Of a DNA stretch of 64,000 bases, positions 32,675 through 44,652 are shown in pieces. Source of the DNA: Argyresthia goedartella (Eukaryota > Arthropoda > Insecta > Lepidoptera > Argyresthiidae). The DNA lies in NCBI GenBank assembly GCA_949825045.1, contig OX463816.1, positions 16,673,579-16,737,578 of the forward strand, given 5' to 3'. The notes under the pieces were generated by a model. The model was not told the DNA's origin. It ran no database searches and saw nothing but the letters and a program-made list of their open reading frames with translations. The first letter of the stretch is position 1. Each line of letters begins with the position of its first letter. Made by a program: the position numbers and the translations under genes.

Positions 32675-34808
32675 ATGGTAGTAACAAGGGCTCAAGCCAT
32701 GACTAAAGAGGAATCCGCTGAAGCCAAACCTATCCTTGACAAGTGTGAAAGGAGTCTGACTGCGGATTATATATTCTGGAAGGACTTGCGTGCGTGCTTT
32801 TGTACAAAAGGTAGATGAATATGTGTTGGCATTTCCGCATGCCGCCTAGTACGGTGTTACATATTTTCAGTTCTCCTGCGTGCGTTGCGTGGAGAAAAAT
32901 ACGGCTTTCTCCAACTAATTCTGCAAGACAAAGTACAGGGCCGATGAAGACCTGGCTGTAGAAGAACTCACTGGCTACAAAATATCGCTGAATAATCCAA
33001 CTCCACATCTCAACATCACAGACACAGACAGCCAAAATGATTGCCGACCTCCGGTAGGACATGGCACCAACAGGAAAAGAAGGGGCATTTCTCACGACGA
33101 ACAAGTTAACCTTGGGTATGAACGGTTCACCGGTGAAGCTCTTCACTAGTTTAGGTCCATAAAGGATGCAGTCAGATCTTGGTCTAAGATCGCTGAATTA
33201 CTAAAACGTGACTTTAGTGAACCTGACTATGACTATAGGCTGATGTCTGAAATTCGCTCGCTTACCTAGGGGGAAGGCCAAAACATTACTATATACTGTG
33301 CAATCATGCACGGAATGTCCTCTAGGCTGACAAAAGTTCCGTCTAAAGAGGAATTGCTGTAGATCAATCTTCATAAGATCCGTCCGTGTTATGTGAGTTC
33401 GTTGGCTTCCTCGCCTGAAATCAAGACTTTAGACTCCCATAGTCATATCTGTCGTAACTATGAGTCGTTCAGTGTCCGGTTGTCTAAATTTCACGAACCG
33501 CTAAGTGCTAACTCTATTACCCTCGCTCCCGACCTTGCGTACAACAAACAACTTCACCGAGCACTTCGTCGCACGGCGCTCAATTTAAACCTAACCACAA
33601 CCATAACTACCCTGCTTAAAAATTACTATAGGCAATTGCCGGTTTCCGCCGTATCCAACAATTACCAGCAACGACCGATGATTTGCAGTAGGTTTAGGAC
33701 TGACACTCACTCACTCTATCAATGTAGGGAACTACGTTTCCTTATTTTCTTCAGAAGCGGGAGGAAATGCGTATGCATGCATTCCAGATTGTTCCAACTG
33801 TAATGCTAAGTCAAAAAACTAGGTAACTCGGTAATGGGTTGCAATGATCGCATGCGTGTGAGAGACTCTAATTTTGACGTAACTGATTAGAATTAATGGT
33901 TACATAAACATCATATCTAAAATTTTCTCGTGCTATACTTACTGTGTCTACAATCCGATCACACGCTCATATTGACAACTCACCACCGTATCTTCATATA
34001 AATATTGCTGGTAAGACTCTAACGGGCTTTCTGGATTCTGGATCTTCTGTAACTATACTCGGCAATGGCTCTCATGAAAAGTTGTTGAATAGCGGTCTAA
34101 AGCTACTTGATTGCGAAAGGGTGAATTTAGTAGCTGCTTCCGGTCAAAAACATTAACTTATTGTTACCATCCAAATACTTATAAGTTTTGGAGCTTAACT
34201 TCATATCATTAATTACGACCCGAGTCCCGGTGGGGTCAGATATTTGTTTGATGAGAACGGATGTTTGTACCCTAGTCATGGTTGTTTACCTATCTAAGTA
34301 TTATATTTATCTATATTAGTATGTGAATCATTGTCTAGTACCCAAGATACAGGGGATCCTAGTTTTGGGCTAGATCAATGTGTGTAAATAGTGTCCAAGG
34401 TATTATTATTATGATTTTATTATATCAAACATATTATTATATCTGCCTTCGTCGTGCCTGAAATTCAGAACAATTTGACTTGGCATGGACTACTGGCGTA
34501 CTTTCGGACTGTTTCTTAAAAATTTTGACTCTGTGTTATTTCTTAGTGAATGGATCGTGAGATGCTTAAAGAAGATATCTTCGAAAATTGTGAAAACACT
34601 TGGTCTTCTTCGGTTTTACTAACCCCCAAAAATAATGGCGAACTGATACTTGGTCTATACAGCAGAAAACTGCCATTACTAAAAAGACGCTTACAATCTT
34701 TCGTATATATCTGAGATTTTAGATAACCTCTGTGTCCTACCTAAGTAGCCTAGATTTGTCTAAAAGCTTTTTGCAGATTTTGATCAAAGAAGAAGATAGA
34801 TATATGAC
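32675..34808 (+). pseudogene. Decayed Gypsy gag-protease-RT, unit A
   Basis: ATG 32675 opens MVVTRAQAMTKEESAEAK. The capsid-like part reads WSKIAELLKRDFSEPDYDYR and ITIYCAIMHGMSSRLTKVPS with a stop before and after. Near 33675-33790 lie Cys/His-rich knuckle remnants. The protease remnant (33944-34156) carries GFLDSGSSVTILG, with the catalytic Asp-Ser-Gly. The RT start (about 34590-34808) holds LSSLDLSKSF and IKEEDRYMT, then stops at the duplication junction. A 5'-truncated SINE lies between protease and RT. Many stops: old and dead. Confidence 0.75.
34217..34420 (+). repeat. 5'-truncated tRNA-derived SINE copy
   Basis: Begins inside the B box (CGAGTCCCGGTGGGG) and runs to GTCCAAGGTATTATTATTATG. 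It is the same family as 30011-30259, in opposite orientation, and interrupts the old Gypsy element. It falls in the segment missing from unit B. Confidence 0.78.
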
Positions 34809-35336
34809 TATATTCCGCAGGGAATGCTATTCATAGTGATGGGTACTATCACCCTGTATTTCAAAACCCTCATATTTTTTGAGGGGTCTCGATTTTAAAC
34901 CCTATGCCATGGTAATAAATATAAATTAACAGTGAAATTACTTGAATATGGAGGATCTAGCTAGATTGACCATAGTGCCTGAGGGGACACTTGTTTGTTA
35001 TCTGAAGCTTGATCGGAAACTAGATCCAACGTAGTGTGAACAAGCTCTTAATTGATATCAAAACTCTCGAGTGATATTAATATGAAACTCGCCGAACTCA
35101 CTCTCGAGTATTAATGCCCTCCATTATGTAGCAGTCACATAAACTACTATAAATGATATATGTTTCATTGCTAGTATCGGACAATTCCGATTAAATCGCT
35201 AGATTGGGTACACTGTCCCCTCTTATACACCACTTTCGTCTCTACTTGATCATCTTCTGAACAGTGTATTTTTCGTTCGTAGATGACGTTGATGTGTGTG
35301 GTAATTATAGGTAGAGGACACTTCAAAGAACAAAAA
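34809..35336 (+). repeat. Outer left-arm sequence in unit B
   Basis: Corresponds to 18852-19394 with a deletion of about 20 bp near 35090 and few substitutions. It ends abruptly at the LINE 5' truncation point. Confidence 0.85.
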
Positions 35337-35337
35337 A

Positions 35338-35601
35338 GCACTCAAGGGTTCGGGCACAACTGGGACCGAATTTCTAAGGATGAGCAGCGTCTGGACCTCG
35401 GAAGGCAGGATCATCGTCGCGCTGCCAGACAAGTCTCGCCATAAAGTGGAGTGCTGGGGTGATCTGCAACCGCTGACGTCGCGGTGTCCGAGCAAGGACG
35501 CCCCTTCGCCAACGCCTGACAAGGGGAAGAAGCCCGCTGCGAGCGCGACCGCTGGCTCCATCAAGTCCGTCACGACCAGGAGGGGCGCACATGCTAAGTG
35601 A
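35338..35601 (+). pseudogene. LINE ORF1 C-terminal fragment
   Basis: Open from the truncation point. It reads LKGSGTTGTEFLRMSSVWTS, EGRIIVALPDKSRHKV and a Pro/Lys/Thr-rich end. The WTSEGRI segment occurs at the end of ORF1 proteins of insect LINEs as I know them. The N-terminal part is gone, so this cannot be functional. Confidence 0.55.
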
Positions 35602-36288
35602 GGTTATGTCATCGCATTTCCACAAGACCACGTATCTCTACCGCTCGTGCATAGCTCTCTTTCCATGGAATGAATATTTTCTCCAACAACTGCAAGGTAG
35701 TTAGCTTTCATTACATATTGTATTGATTTTTCATCGTGTATGTGAACTTTTTTTTTTCTAATTTTTGCTTCCTTTCTGTCTGCTGTCATCTGTCACTGTC
35801 ACTTTGACGCAATCACGTCTTCATTCGGCTAAAGATACTTGGTTGCGTTTCGTTTTGTTTTCTATTTTGTGTGCATATATATATATATTGTTTTTATTGA
35901 CTGCCGTGTTCGTGTAATGCAACGATATCATATATGTATTAAAAATTAATCTTTGTTTTTTGCTAATTGTTGTTCAGCGAAAACTAGCAACACTATATAT
36001 ACTCGATTGTAATGTTTTTTTAGATTATATTGTAATGATCGCTTTCATCACTCCTATGAAGAGTCTAGGTCTAAGCATACTGCTTAGTGATTAAAACCAG
36101 TCGTTCTGGTTAGTTATTGATTTAAAAAATATTTATTAGTTAATACATAGGTATATTACATTATTTTATTTAGTTAGTAGGTATAATATTATTTATAATA
36201 AGTATTTACTCATATGGATACTAATCCACCTAATATTATTAATCAAAGTTTTTTCTCTTGTGCTTAAAACGACGATGTTGACAGCTTT
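35602..36288 (+). other. Spacer between LINE ORF1 and ORF2
   Basis: AT-rich, with a short TA run near 35876-35888. No frame of note. Confidence 0.5.
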
Positions 36289-39161
36289 TTGAGTGCGGAA
36301 AGCGGCGTCTCCTCTTTGGAGCAACCCTTATCCGTCAAGATTAGGACTGTCTTCGGTGGTGTAGAGGAAAATTTAAACATCGTGCATATCAATGCTCAAA
36401 GTTTACATACCAGCTATCCGGACCTTCTCGAGGGTTTTTGTGATCAATGCGTGGACGGCATTCTTGTCTTTGAATCGTTCCTAAAGCCTTCACTGTCATC
36501 TTCTTCGTATTCTCTTCCAGGATACAGGCTGTATAGGAATGACAGAGTCGGGAAAGCCGATGGGGGCGTCGCTATTTATCTGCGTGCGGAAATTCCGTGC
36601 AAGGTGATCAGCGCATCCCCTAGTCAGTACTCCGAGTCTGCTGAACATCTATTTCTCGAAATAACTCTTCACCATAACAAGGTCCTCCTCGGTGTTCTTT
36701 ATAGCCCCTCTCTTCACATCGACTACTTCGACTCATTCGAATCCCTTCTCAACGAACTTACACCACTATATAAAGACACTCTTATTCTAGGGGATTTCAA
36801 CACCTGTCTCCTTAAAAATAATTCACGTTCTACCAGACTCAAGTCCGTAGTCGACTCCTTTAATCTGCATATTCTGCCTCTTGAACCCACCCATTTTCAA
36901 CCACATTGCCCTTCCTCACTTCTCGATATTATGATTACTTCCAATGTGGACAAAGTCGCCCTACACGGACAACTAAATTCTCCTTTCTCTTTTCATGACC
37001 ACGTCTATCTTTCGTATAAGATTAGGCCTCTCAAGAGCAGGGCGAAATTTCTTTACATCCGTAACTTTAAACATATCGACCAACACTCTCTTATGTCGGA
37101 TGCCATGTCGATTGACTGGTCCCCTGTCACTTCAAGTAAGAACGTTGATAATAAAATTGCCAATTTCAATTCTGTGGTCCTGGGTCTCTATGACAAGCAC
37201 GCACCCATAAAAAGAGTAAGAGTGAAACACCTGCCTGCCCCTTGGCTAACAGACACTATCAAGCGTCTAATGGCCAAGAGGAACACTGCCAAGTGTAGAT
37301 ACCGCAAGAATCCGACAGAAGACAATTTCCTTTCCTACAAATGGCTTCGCAATCGTTGCAACTGTCTCTGTCGCGATGCTAAACGTCGGCACATCCACGA
37401 ATGCATTGAGAATTATACTCCAGCCCAGGTGTGGAAATTCTTACGAACGCTTGGCGTGGGTAAGGGTCAGGACCTACAAGCTGGTAATGTAGATCTCAAT
37501 GGTCTCAGCCAGTTTCTTTCTGCCCCGCCTGTTGTGATGGATCCCGCTGTCAAACACTCTACGCTTCAGAGCCTTCGCTCTAAGACCTTACCAGACACCA
37601 CACCATTCAAGTTAAGCAATGTTGGAATCGAAACGGTCAAGAAGGCATTATTGGTTGTCAACTCAAAAGCTGTAGGCGATGACAAAATTTGCCTTAAAAT
37701 GCTACTGTTGATCCTAGACGAACTATTGCCTGCTATCACACATATTATTAACTTTTCCATATCAAATGGCGTCTTCCCCACAGTGTGGAAAAGAGCGCTA
37801 GTCATCCCATTACCTAAAACTCCCTGTCCCGCCTCTTTCAAAGAGTATCGCCCCATTTCAATCCTGCCTATCCTCTCCAAAGTCATTGAGACCATTCTCC
37901 ATAACCAGCTCTCCTTTTACCTTTCCTCCAACAATCTTCTAAACACTTTCCAGTCAGGATTCAGAACGGGACATAGCACCGTCACGGCTTTGCTGAAAGT
38001 CACAGATAACATCCAACTAGCCATGGACTGCAAACAGCTTTCCGTCTTAGCTTTACTTGACTTCAGTAGTGCCTTCAACTGCGTAGATTTCGACATTTTC
38101 ATTGAGGTTCTTAGATCCCTGTACGTCTCCTCATCCTCTGCCAGCTGGTTTGACTCTTATTTGAGGGATCGGCAACAGCGTATCAGGTCGGAGGAGACTT
38201 CCACTGAATGGTGTGACCTCTTTACAGGCGTCCCTCAAGGCGGTATACTTTCTCCACTCCTATTCTCGATTTTCATTAACTCCATCTCGGATGTCCTGTC
38301 TTCCTCATATCATCTTTATGCTGATGATCTCCAGATATATCGCCACTTTTCTCCTAATGATGTTAACTCTGCTGTGGAGAAACTAAACGCAGATATTGAG
38401 GGTGTAAAAAGCTGGGCTTCATCTTTCGGACTCCTGGTTAACCCGAGTAAGTCCCAGGTTATGATTATAGGTACAAGATATACTCTAAAACTGTTACAGC
38501 AACAGCCTATTCCAGTTGTCACTTTCAATGGTACCACCATCATGTATAGCGATAAAGCTAAAAACCTGGGTCTCATCTTCGATAACCAGCTGTCCTGGTC
38601 ATTTCATGTCAACGAGGTCAATCGACGAGTATTTGCTACTTTTCACTCTCTCAGGAGACTTCAATACTTTTTGCCTCGACAGACCAAAATCACTCTCGCT
38701 CAGTCTCTTCTTCTACCCCTCATCGATTATGCTGATGTCTGCTGGGTCAGTGCTAACAAAGAATTACTGAACAAACTCGAACGTTTTCAAAATCTCGGGA
38801 TTTGGTTTATCTTCGGGCTGCGCAAATACGGTCGTATTGTGGAAGTGGAAAAGAGTGGAAGTGGCTTCCGATCCGTCTTCGTCGGGATTCTCACATCCTC
38901 CACCTCCTCTACAACATTTTGCGGAATCCACGCTATCCAACCTTCCTACGAGACCGTTTTCAATTTGTTTCTTCCAGCAGGCCTCGGAGGACCCACACAG
39001 TTTCTATACTCACGACCCCACAACATAACACCGCAACTTACGAGCACGGGTTTAGACTCTGGGCCATTCGGTTGTGGAATGCACTCCCCTGCACCATCAG
39101 GGATAGTCCTACTCTCAATATCTTTAAAAGTTGTGTGAAGAAGCACTTCCTATCTCTTTAG
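36289..39161 (+). pseudogene. LINE ORF2: endonuclease-RT, one frameshift
   Basis: The frame is open from 36268 with no ATG before SAESGVSS, so the start is unknown (TTG at 36289). The AP-like endonuclease has IVHINAQSL, LILGDFNTCLL, LLDIMITS and FHDHVYLSY; the usual catalytic Glu region reads LVFESFL. The RT shows YRPISILPILSKVIE, LALLDFSSAFNCVD, GVPQGGILSPLLFSIFIN and YADD (38317-38328). After about codon 845 the frame breaks near 38835-38860 and continues in the next frame to 39161 with GFRLWAIRLWNALP. A single shift in nearly 2.9 kb makes this a young copy. Confidence 0.88.
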
Positions 39162-39440
39162 AAATATAGGTAGTATTTATGTATTATAATTTATATATGT
39201 ATATATATTTAATATTTATTTATATTTAGGATGTATATTTTATGTATGTAGTTTATTGAGTTGTAATTTAAGGTATGTTGTACACATCGGTCTACCCGTG
39301 CTCTGTGATTAACCTATCTCATCCTGACATGGTTTGCTGGAAGAGATCTCTTGTTAGAGATAAATTCGCCTTTGTACACTATTTTAATATATATCTTGTC
39401 AATATAATTATTTGTGTGCAATAAAGAAATTATGAAAATT
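39162..39440 (+). other. LINE 3' UTR
   Basis: AT-rich, with GCAATAAAGAAATTATG at the end, then unit-B backbone. Confidence 0.7.
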
Positions 39441-40313
39441 ATGAAATACCTATTTACCTTCTTCATACAGTTTTAACTTATTGGTTAACTTAAAATATTT
39501 TAAGGTGACCGTATCAATATTATACGTCTTTATTTTTATAATAGATATAATGACTTGGTGATCGCCTATGACAATAGATCTGCATAAAAATAGATTTATT
39601 ATTAAAAAATTATTTATTTCTTTAGTAAATATTAACAAATATGCTCAGTATATGCAATACTTTAAAATATGCCTTTTCTTTAGGTTGGACCACTGTATGA
39701 GGAGAGGAGGAAGCGCTTTCATTTTATGTAAACACAAAGCCAAATTGAAATAGTATAATTATTATGGTAAATTGCAATGCAATAGATCTGCATACAACTA
39801 GTTTTATTGTTAAAAAGTTATTTATTTCTGTATATTAACTACTTAATATTCTAATATTAGCTTATGACCGGGTATTAATTAGTTTGTTGATTAGATATAA
39901 AATTAATTTGTTATGATTATGCAATGCAAATGCCAAGTTATTCTTTTTATTAAAGAAATAATATATCAAATATTGATACGGTCACCTTAAAATATTGTAA
40001 GTTAACCAATAACTTAAAACTGAACGATAAATTTAAATAGGTATTGCCTTGTATATGTAGGTATAGGTACTAAATGAAGTTGCCGACTTGGTTTTACATA
40101 GATCTCACATATTTTAACGACTGAGTAATCTACGCTGCGAGACTGGCTTGATTTTTGTACATGCCTGCATGTTTTTGATGGGATAAATTTTTCTGAATTC
40201 ACCCCGAATTGATAATGCTTTTTTGTTAGGCATATTTGAATCTTCTGTAGCATACTTTTTGTTTTGCAAGCCAACTGGCTATTAGTTTGTTTTTAACAAT
40301 TAGGAATTTAAGT
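39441..40313. other. Unit-B loop and anonymous block
   Basis: Shows the ancestral order: inverted flank (39445-39515), loop, and diverged opposite flank (from about 39965), without the 2-kb arm. Confidence 0.75.
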
Positions 40314-40526
40314 CTAGTATGCTACTGTTACGATTCTTGGATCATCACTCTTCACTATTTTCTTGAACTCCGAGCTGAAAGCATTTACGATTTCTTTAAC
40401 TTTCTTGGGTAAAAATGTGTAAATAGTATTCCTACTGTAAATTTTTGTAGCTGATTGCTGTCCCCAACTCTTGGGTATGTATTTTTCTAGCCCTTTGTCA
40501 TTTCTGGTTTCTGTCTGTAATAAATT
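40314..40526 (-). other. Unit-B copy of the 70-codon open frame
   Basis: Same length as 23721-23933 and still open. See that entry for motifs. Confidence 0.33.
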
Positions 40527-40947
40527 CTATCCCTACAGCTTCTGACTCGATTTCAACGCCCTTGATAGCTAACTAACCTCAAGGCTTTCCGTCGCGGTAT
40601 CTGCGTGCAAAGACGGTCTAAGAGCGTCAAGAAGCATTCACTTTCATCTCATGTTCTCCGACTGGTCTGATCTTTTCAGGGTTCATCTGCACATCCGTGT
40701 TTCAGAGTACCTGGCACTTTCTCCTGCACATCCCTGTTTCCTGGCTCATGGCATCTTTCCTGAACATTACTTGCTTAACCTGGGTTGGAGGACGCCACGA
40801 TCAGCCCTCAAAGACATCGCATCCCTACTGAAGACCTGCCAGGGGAATCTCTCTCCAGGCCTTCAAATTTAACCATCTGAGTTCTGTGAAACCCACACCC
40901 TAGCCGCCGTATCTCTACTTATAAATATACCTTGTAAATATTGTAAC

Positions 40948-40970
40948 TATTTTTTCTCCATAGTTAGGGG
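40948..40970 (+). other. Empty site of the OTU LINE
   Basis: A single copy of the 23-bp target, followed directly by ATGATAATAATATAATACC as after 30010. Confidence 0.92.
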
Positions 40971-41219
40971 ATGATAATAATATAATACCTTGGACACTAT
41001 TTACAAACATTGATCTAGCCCCAAATAAGGATTCCCTGTATCTTGGGTACTAGACAACGATACACATACGTATATAGATAAATACTATACTTAGATAGAT
41101 AAACAACCATCACTAGGGTACAAACATCCGTTCTTATCAAACTAATATTTGCCCCCACCGGGTCTCGAACCCTTGGATTCGTAGGCAGGGTTACTGCCGA
41201 CTCGGCCATTCGGGTCGCC
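40971..41219 (-). repeat. tRNA-derived SINE, unit-B copy
   Basis: Duplicate of 30011-30259 with A and B boxes kept; the B-box end reads GGTTCGAGACCC. Confidence 0.82.
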
Positions 41220-41878
41220 AAAAATGCTCATCTGGAATCTCTACCCGTTTCACTGGCACCCACTCTAAAATAACTCTGATGCTTATTTTTTGTGTCTGGG
41301 TGTATGTGTATGTAATTAGCTATCTAGTGCAGTATTTTTAACAGAAGTGGTAGTTGATGCAGCTATTTTTGCTTTGTTAAATTGTCTGTTTGACATTTTC
41401 TTTAATATTATCTACAAACCGGTCGTAAATTTCAGGATTATTTTTACTAACTGAACTGTGTAACTAACCTCCTTTCTGCATATTTTATATCTTTCTTTGA
41501 AAATAAAATTTTAACTGCCTGCTGTCACAGTAATTAAATTGTTATAGATGCTGTTATTTTCAGTTTGTAAATATCTATTTCGCAACGTTTTATCCCAAAA
41601 TTCTCAGTATGCGACCCAAAATTATTTCTATGTAACTATTCTATACTCTGATGTTTTATTCCGTAGAATTCTGTCAGCTATAATTTTTTGACATGTCTGA
41701 GATTACAAACCTTTTTGGCTGGGCACATTTTTCAATTTCAATACGAGTCTGAACATCTGAGTCCATACATTTTATTTGTTAGTGAATGTATCCATTTTAT
41801 TAAGTGCGGCGTTCGTAATAAAAAGGGGATTTACGGCGAGTGATAATTACGTCCTTTTTCATCACAAACAGTAAAAAA

Positions 41879-42287
41879 CCGGTCAAGTGCGAGTCTAAAT
41901 CGCGCACGAAGGGTTCCGTACCACCGTTCAATGGAAGCGATGGTGTGGAGTGAATAGTTTGGATTTTACACAGCAAAATATTGTTTACAAAGTTATTGGT
42001 GCGGTTACTTTCACACTCCATGTACGTAACTAGGTGCATCCATAAGTTTGTATATGGTATTGAAAGAATTGTTGTATGGGAGCCCCGTTAAATATTTCTT
42101 TTATCCTGTTTTTTAGTATTTGTTGTCATAGCGGCAACATAAATACATAATCTGTGAAAATTTCAACTCTCTAGCTAGCTAGGTTCTTGAGATACAGCCT
42201 GGTGACAGACGGACGGACGGACGGACGGACGGACAGCAGAGTCTTAGTAATAGGGTCCCGTTTGGAACCCTTCGGGTACGGAACCCC
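41879..42287 (+). repeat. SINE inserted in unit B
   Basis: Begins CCGGTCAAGTGCGAGTC, contains a GGAC repeat (about 42209-42233), ends GGGTACGGAACCCC plus five A. In unit A the site reads GTAAAAAACTATATAAAG without it, so insertion is after or outside the shared ancestor. The target duplication is an A-run. The head carries polymerase-III-like boxes, so a tRNA-derived origin is likely. Confidence 0.85.
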
Positions 42288-42355
42288 AAAAACTACATAA
42301 AGAAAACATATTTTCATTAAAATCTCTAATCATCATTAATAATAATATCACTTTC

Positions 42356-42357
<2 letters not shown>

Positions 42358-42412
<55 letters not shown>
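42358..42412 (+). repeat. CAT microsatellite, unit B
   Basis: About 18 CAT units; longer than the unit-A copy. Confidence 0.92.
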
Positions 42413-43269
42413 GCTGACATGAATTATTAAAGAGTCTGCGACTGTATCAATCACATTATCGAGGATGACGATTTGATTGATACACCACGAGGATGCTTCT
42501 TTCTGGGAGACAGAAAGTCTGTCTCTTGTGCTCTGTCAGATGGGGCTGCTTCCCGGGAAGGGCCAGGCTGTGGCTCCATAACGTTTATAAAAATCAACGA
42601 ACAATCACAACATGAAAAGTCAACAAGAAAAACATAACAGAATAACAGAAACTTAACTAATTTAACAAGATATTAACAACAAATAGCAGCAAACACCGAG
42701 AACACATGAGCGCTGGAATGAGCGCATGGAACTCTGGCCGAGATAAAACGTAAACAATAAACGATTGTAAATAAATATTAAATTGAGTGTTCAAAAGTGC
42801 ACTACCATCCCAGAAAGTTAATGGAAACAACCCAGCATAACCTCTAACAGTGAGTTACCTGAAAAAATCACTTTGTCCAGGCGTAAATTGGCTTTAATCT
42901 GGAAAGAAGCATTCACGCACGAGATACACATCTATATATATGCCAATCCAAAAGGACAAATGGGTCTCACATAATTAAAAAAAACACAGAAATCGCACAT
43001 AACATTGGCCCTAACAACTAAATAACAACAGCTGATTGGACACTGTGTTGACATTTGTGTAACCCCGTACCAACATAACGGATCTAAAGAATTGCCACAA
43101 CAAAATATTCACCACTCAATAACCAATACTGATAACGGCGACATCTCACGGCGAATAGGAGAAGCATATTGACCAGCGACATCTGCCGGAGAGTAGTTAA
43201 AAGAGATTGCTGTCTACATTGCAGCAGAGGAAACGACTCTTAGGGATAGCAGAGCGATCATACCGCAAG

Positions 43270-44652
43270 ATGGCGTTGCGATCCAGAAAATGTGACATTA
43301 CAGATAGGCAATTTATTGCTACGTCACCAGCAGTACAGAGCGACTACGACGTTGTCGCAGAGACACGACCGAACAGTGGTTCAAAAATCAGAAATATGGA
43401 AAATAATGTAACAATAAGAAAACGTAACAATATGATGAATACCTCCCTAGATGAACATATTTTGCACTCACTGGATTCGACACCAAATTCAATAAAGGTA
43501 TCGAGTCTGCCAGATCTTTCCTCCTGCGCACAAAACCAAGAAGTAGAAGAACTTAAAATTATTATAGACAATCTTCAGAGAGAGCTGAAAAGCGCACACC
43601 AAGAAATAGAAATATTATTAGAGGATAACCATGTAGCCAGAAATAAACTAAAGGAACAGGAGAAGAAAATCGATTTATTGAAAAAAATACAGCCAGGTGC
43701 TACATTTTCATCTATCAAGAAAAAACCGACAGTATCTTCTTCTTCTCGAAAACGACGCATTCGAGCGAAACGCTTAGAAATGTCTGAGGATGGAAATAAA
43801 TCCCTAACGCACACACTTGACCGGGATAACACGCAACCCAAAGATGTTGTCAATATATTGACACCTATTATACCAAAGGGCTTCAAAAGTAACCTGCGTT
43901 CTGAAGAAAACGACAACGAAGAAGACCAATCAGAAACCACAGACGAACTGCCTAAAACACAAGATGTCATCGGAGAAGAAGAGGCAAAAGAAAGAATCAT
44001 ACACAAGCTTGCAAGAAATGAAGAAAACAGGAAACACAAAAACATACATATATATGGTGGTAAGCAATGTAAAGGTCTTGCCACAGACCTAATCAATAGA
44101 AGAGATATTTCGGAGGAGTACCAAATTAAGTCTTTCATCAAACCGTTTGCTCCAGCTGAAAACATCGTAGACGTAATTGATACAAAGATGATGACGGAAG
44201 AAGACATAGTAATTCTCTCCCTTGGACAACATGACGAAAACCCGACTAAGTTAAGTGTGGAGCTTAGCGCTATCCTTAAGACCCTAGACAAGATTAAAGT
44301 GAGAGTTATAGTACTTGGCATAGCAGTGAGTCAATATTTAAATGAAAGTAAGGTAAACCAACGTCTTAAGCTAATAAGCAACAATTTTAGTAGATGTACC
44401 TTTATAGAATCATTAAATAAATTGCCGAAATCGATCTTAAATCAGGTAATATGCAACAATATCTGTGATTATTTAAGTAGGTTAGAGAACAAGAGTGTCA
44501 ACAAAACCCAATATAACGAAAAGAAGCCGAAAATGCTAAATACTAGTTGTAAATTAAGGAAAGGTACAATCCCCTATTACTTTGATGCAATGCAAAGCAA
44601 GACTGACAATAAAACCTCGAAATCGTCCTCGAAAAAGTTTTTTCGAGAATAA
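43270..44652 (+). CDS. LINE ORF1: coiled coil plus SGNH-like domain
   Basis: The ATG at 43270 (MALRSRKCDITD) is the first in frame; an upstream TTG at 43207 is less likely. An acidic heptad-rich region (VEELKIIIDNLQRELKSA, about residues 90-150) predicts a coiled coil for trimerisation, followed by a basic stretch (SSSRKRRIRAKR). The C-terminal half (about 255-400) has IHIYGGKQCKGLA, EEDIVILSLGQHDENP and RVIVLGIAVSQY, like the esterase-type SGNH domain of CR1 ORF1. The position of the catalytic GDS reads GGK, so it is probably not catalytic. ORF1 proteins chaperone LINE RNA. The frame is intact. Confidence 0.75.
   Translation: MALRSRKCDITDRQFIATSPAVQSDYDVVAETRPNSGSKIRNMENNVTIRKRNNMMNTSLDEHILHSLDSTPNSIKVSSLPDLSSCAQNQEVEELKIIIDNLQRELKSAHQEIEILLEDNHVARNKLKEQEKKIDLLKKIQPGATFSSIKKKPTVSSSSRKRRIRAKRLEMSEDGNKSLTHTLDRDNTQPKDVVNILTPIIPKGFKSNLRSEENDNEEDQSETTDELPKTQDVIGEEEAKERIIHKLARNEENRKHKNIHIYGGKQCKGLATDLINRRDISEEYQIKSFIKPFAPAENIVDVIDTKMMTEEDIVILSLGQHDENPTKLSVELSAILKTLDKIKVRVIVLGIAVSQYLNESKVNQRLKLISNNFSRCTFIESLNKLPKSILNQVICNNICDYLSRLENKSVNKTQYNEKKPKMLNTSCKLRKGTIPYYFDAMQSKTDNKTSKSSSKKFFRE

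Larger units (their letters stand above)
18852..34808 (+). repeat. Tandem duplication unit A
   Basis: The backbone matches unit B (34809-50571) in order and orientation. Shared blocks: 18852-19394 with 34809-35336; 20735-21296 with 39445-39975; 23380-24385 with 39970-40970; 30011-31333 with 40971-42713; 31334-33670 with 47771-50355; 34590-34808 with 50350-50571. In compared stretches divergence is roughly a few percent by eye. Unit-specific insertions explain the rest. Confidence 0.85.
35337..39440 (+). mobile_element. 5'-truncated Jockey-superfamily LINE, 4.1 kb
   Basis: Holds the end of ORF1, a spacer, ORF2 and a 3' UTR ending ATAAAGAAATTATGAAAATT. In unit A, 1.34 kb (19395-20734) lies where this LINE sits, so its insertion seems to have come with a target deletion. 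The RT type (YADDLQIY) fits the CR1/Daphne-like part of the Jockey group, which is tentative. Confidence 0.83.

Noticed and set aside
42209..42233. Tandem GGAC repeats as a CRISPR-like or satellite array
   Set aside because: Short simple repeat internal to a SINE; no spacers, and the genome is eukaryotic.
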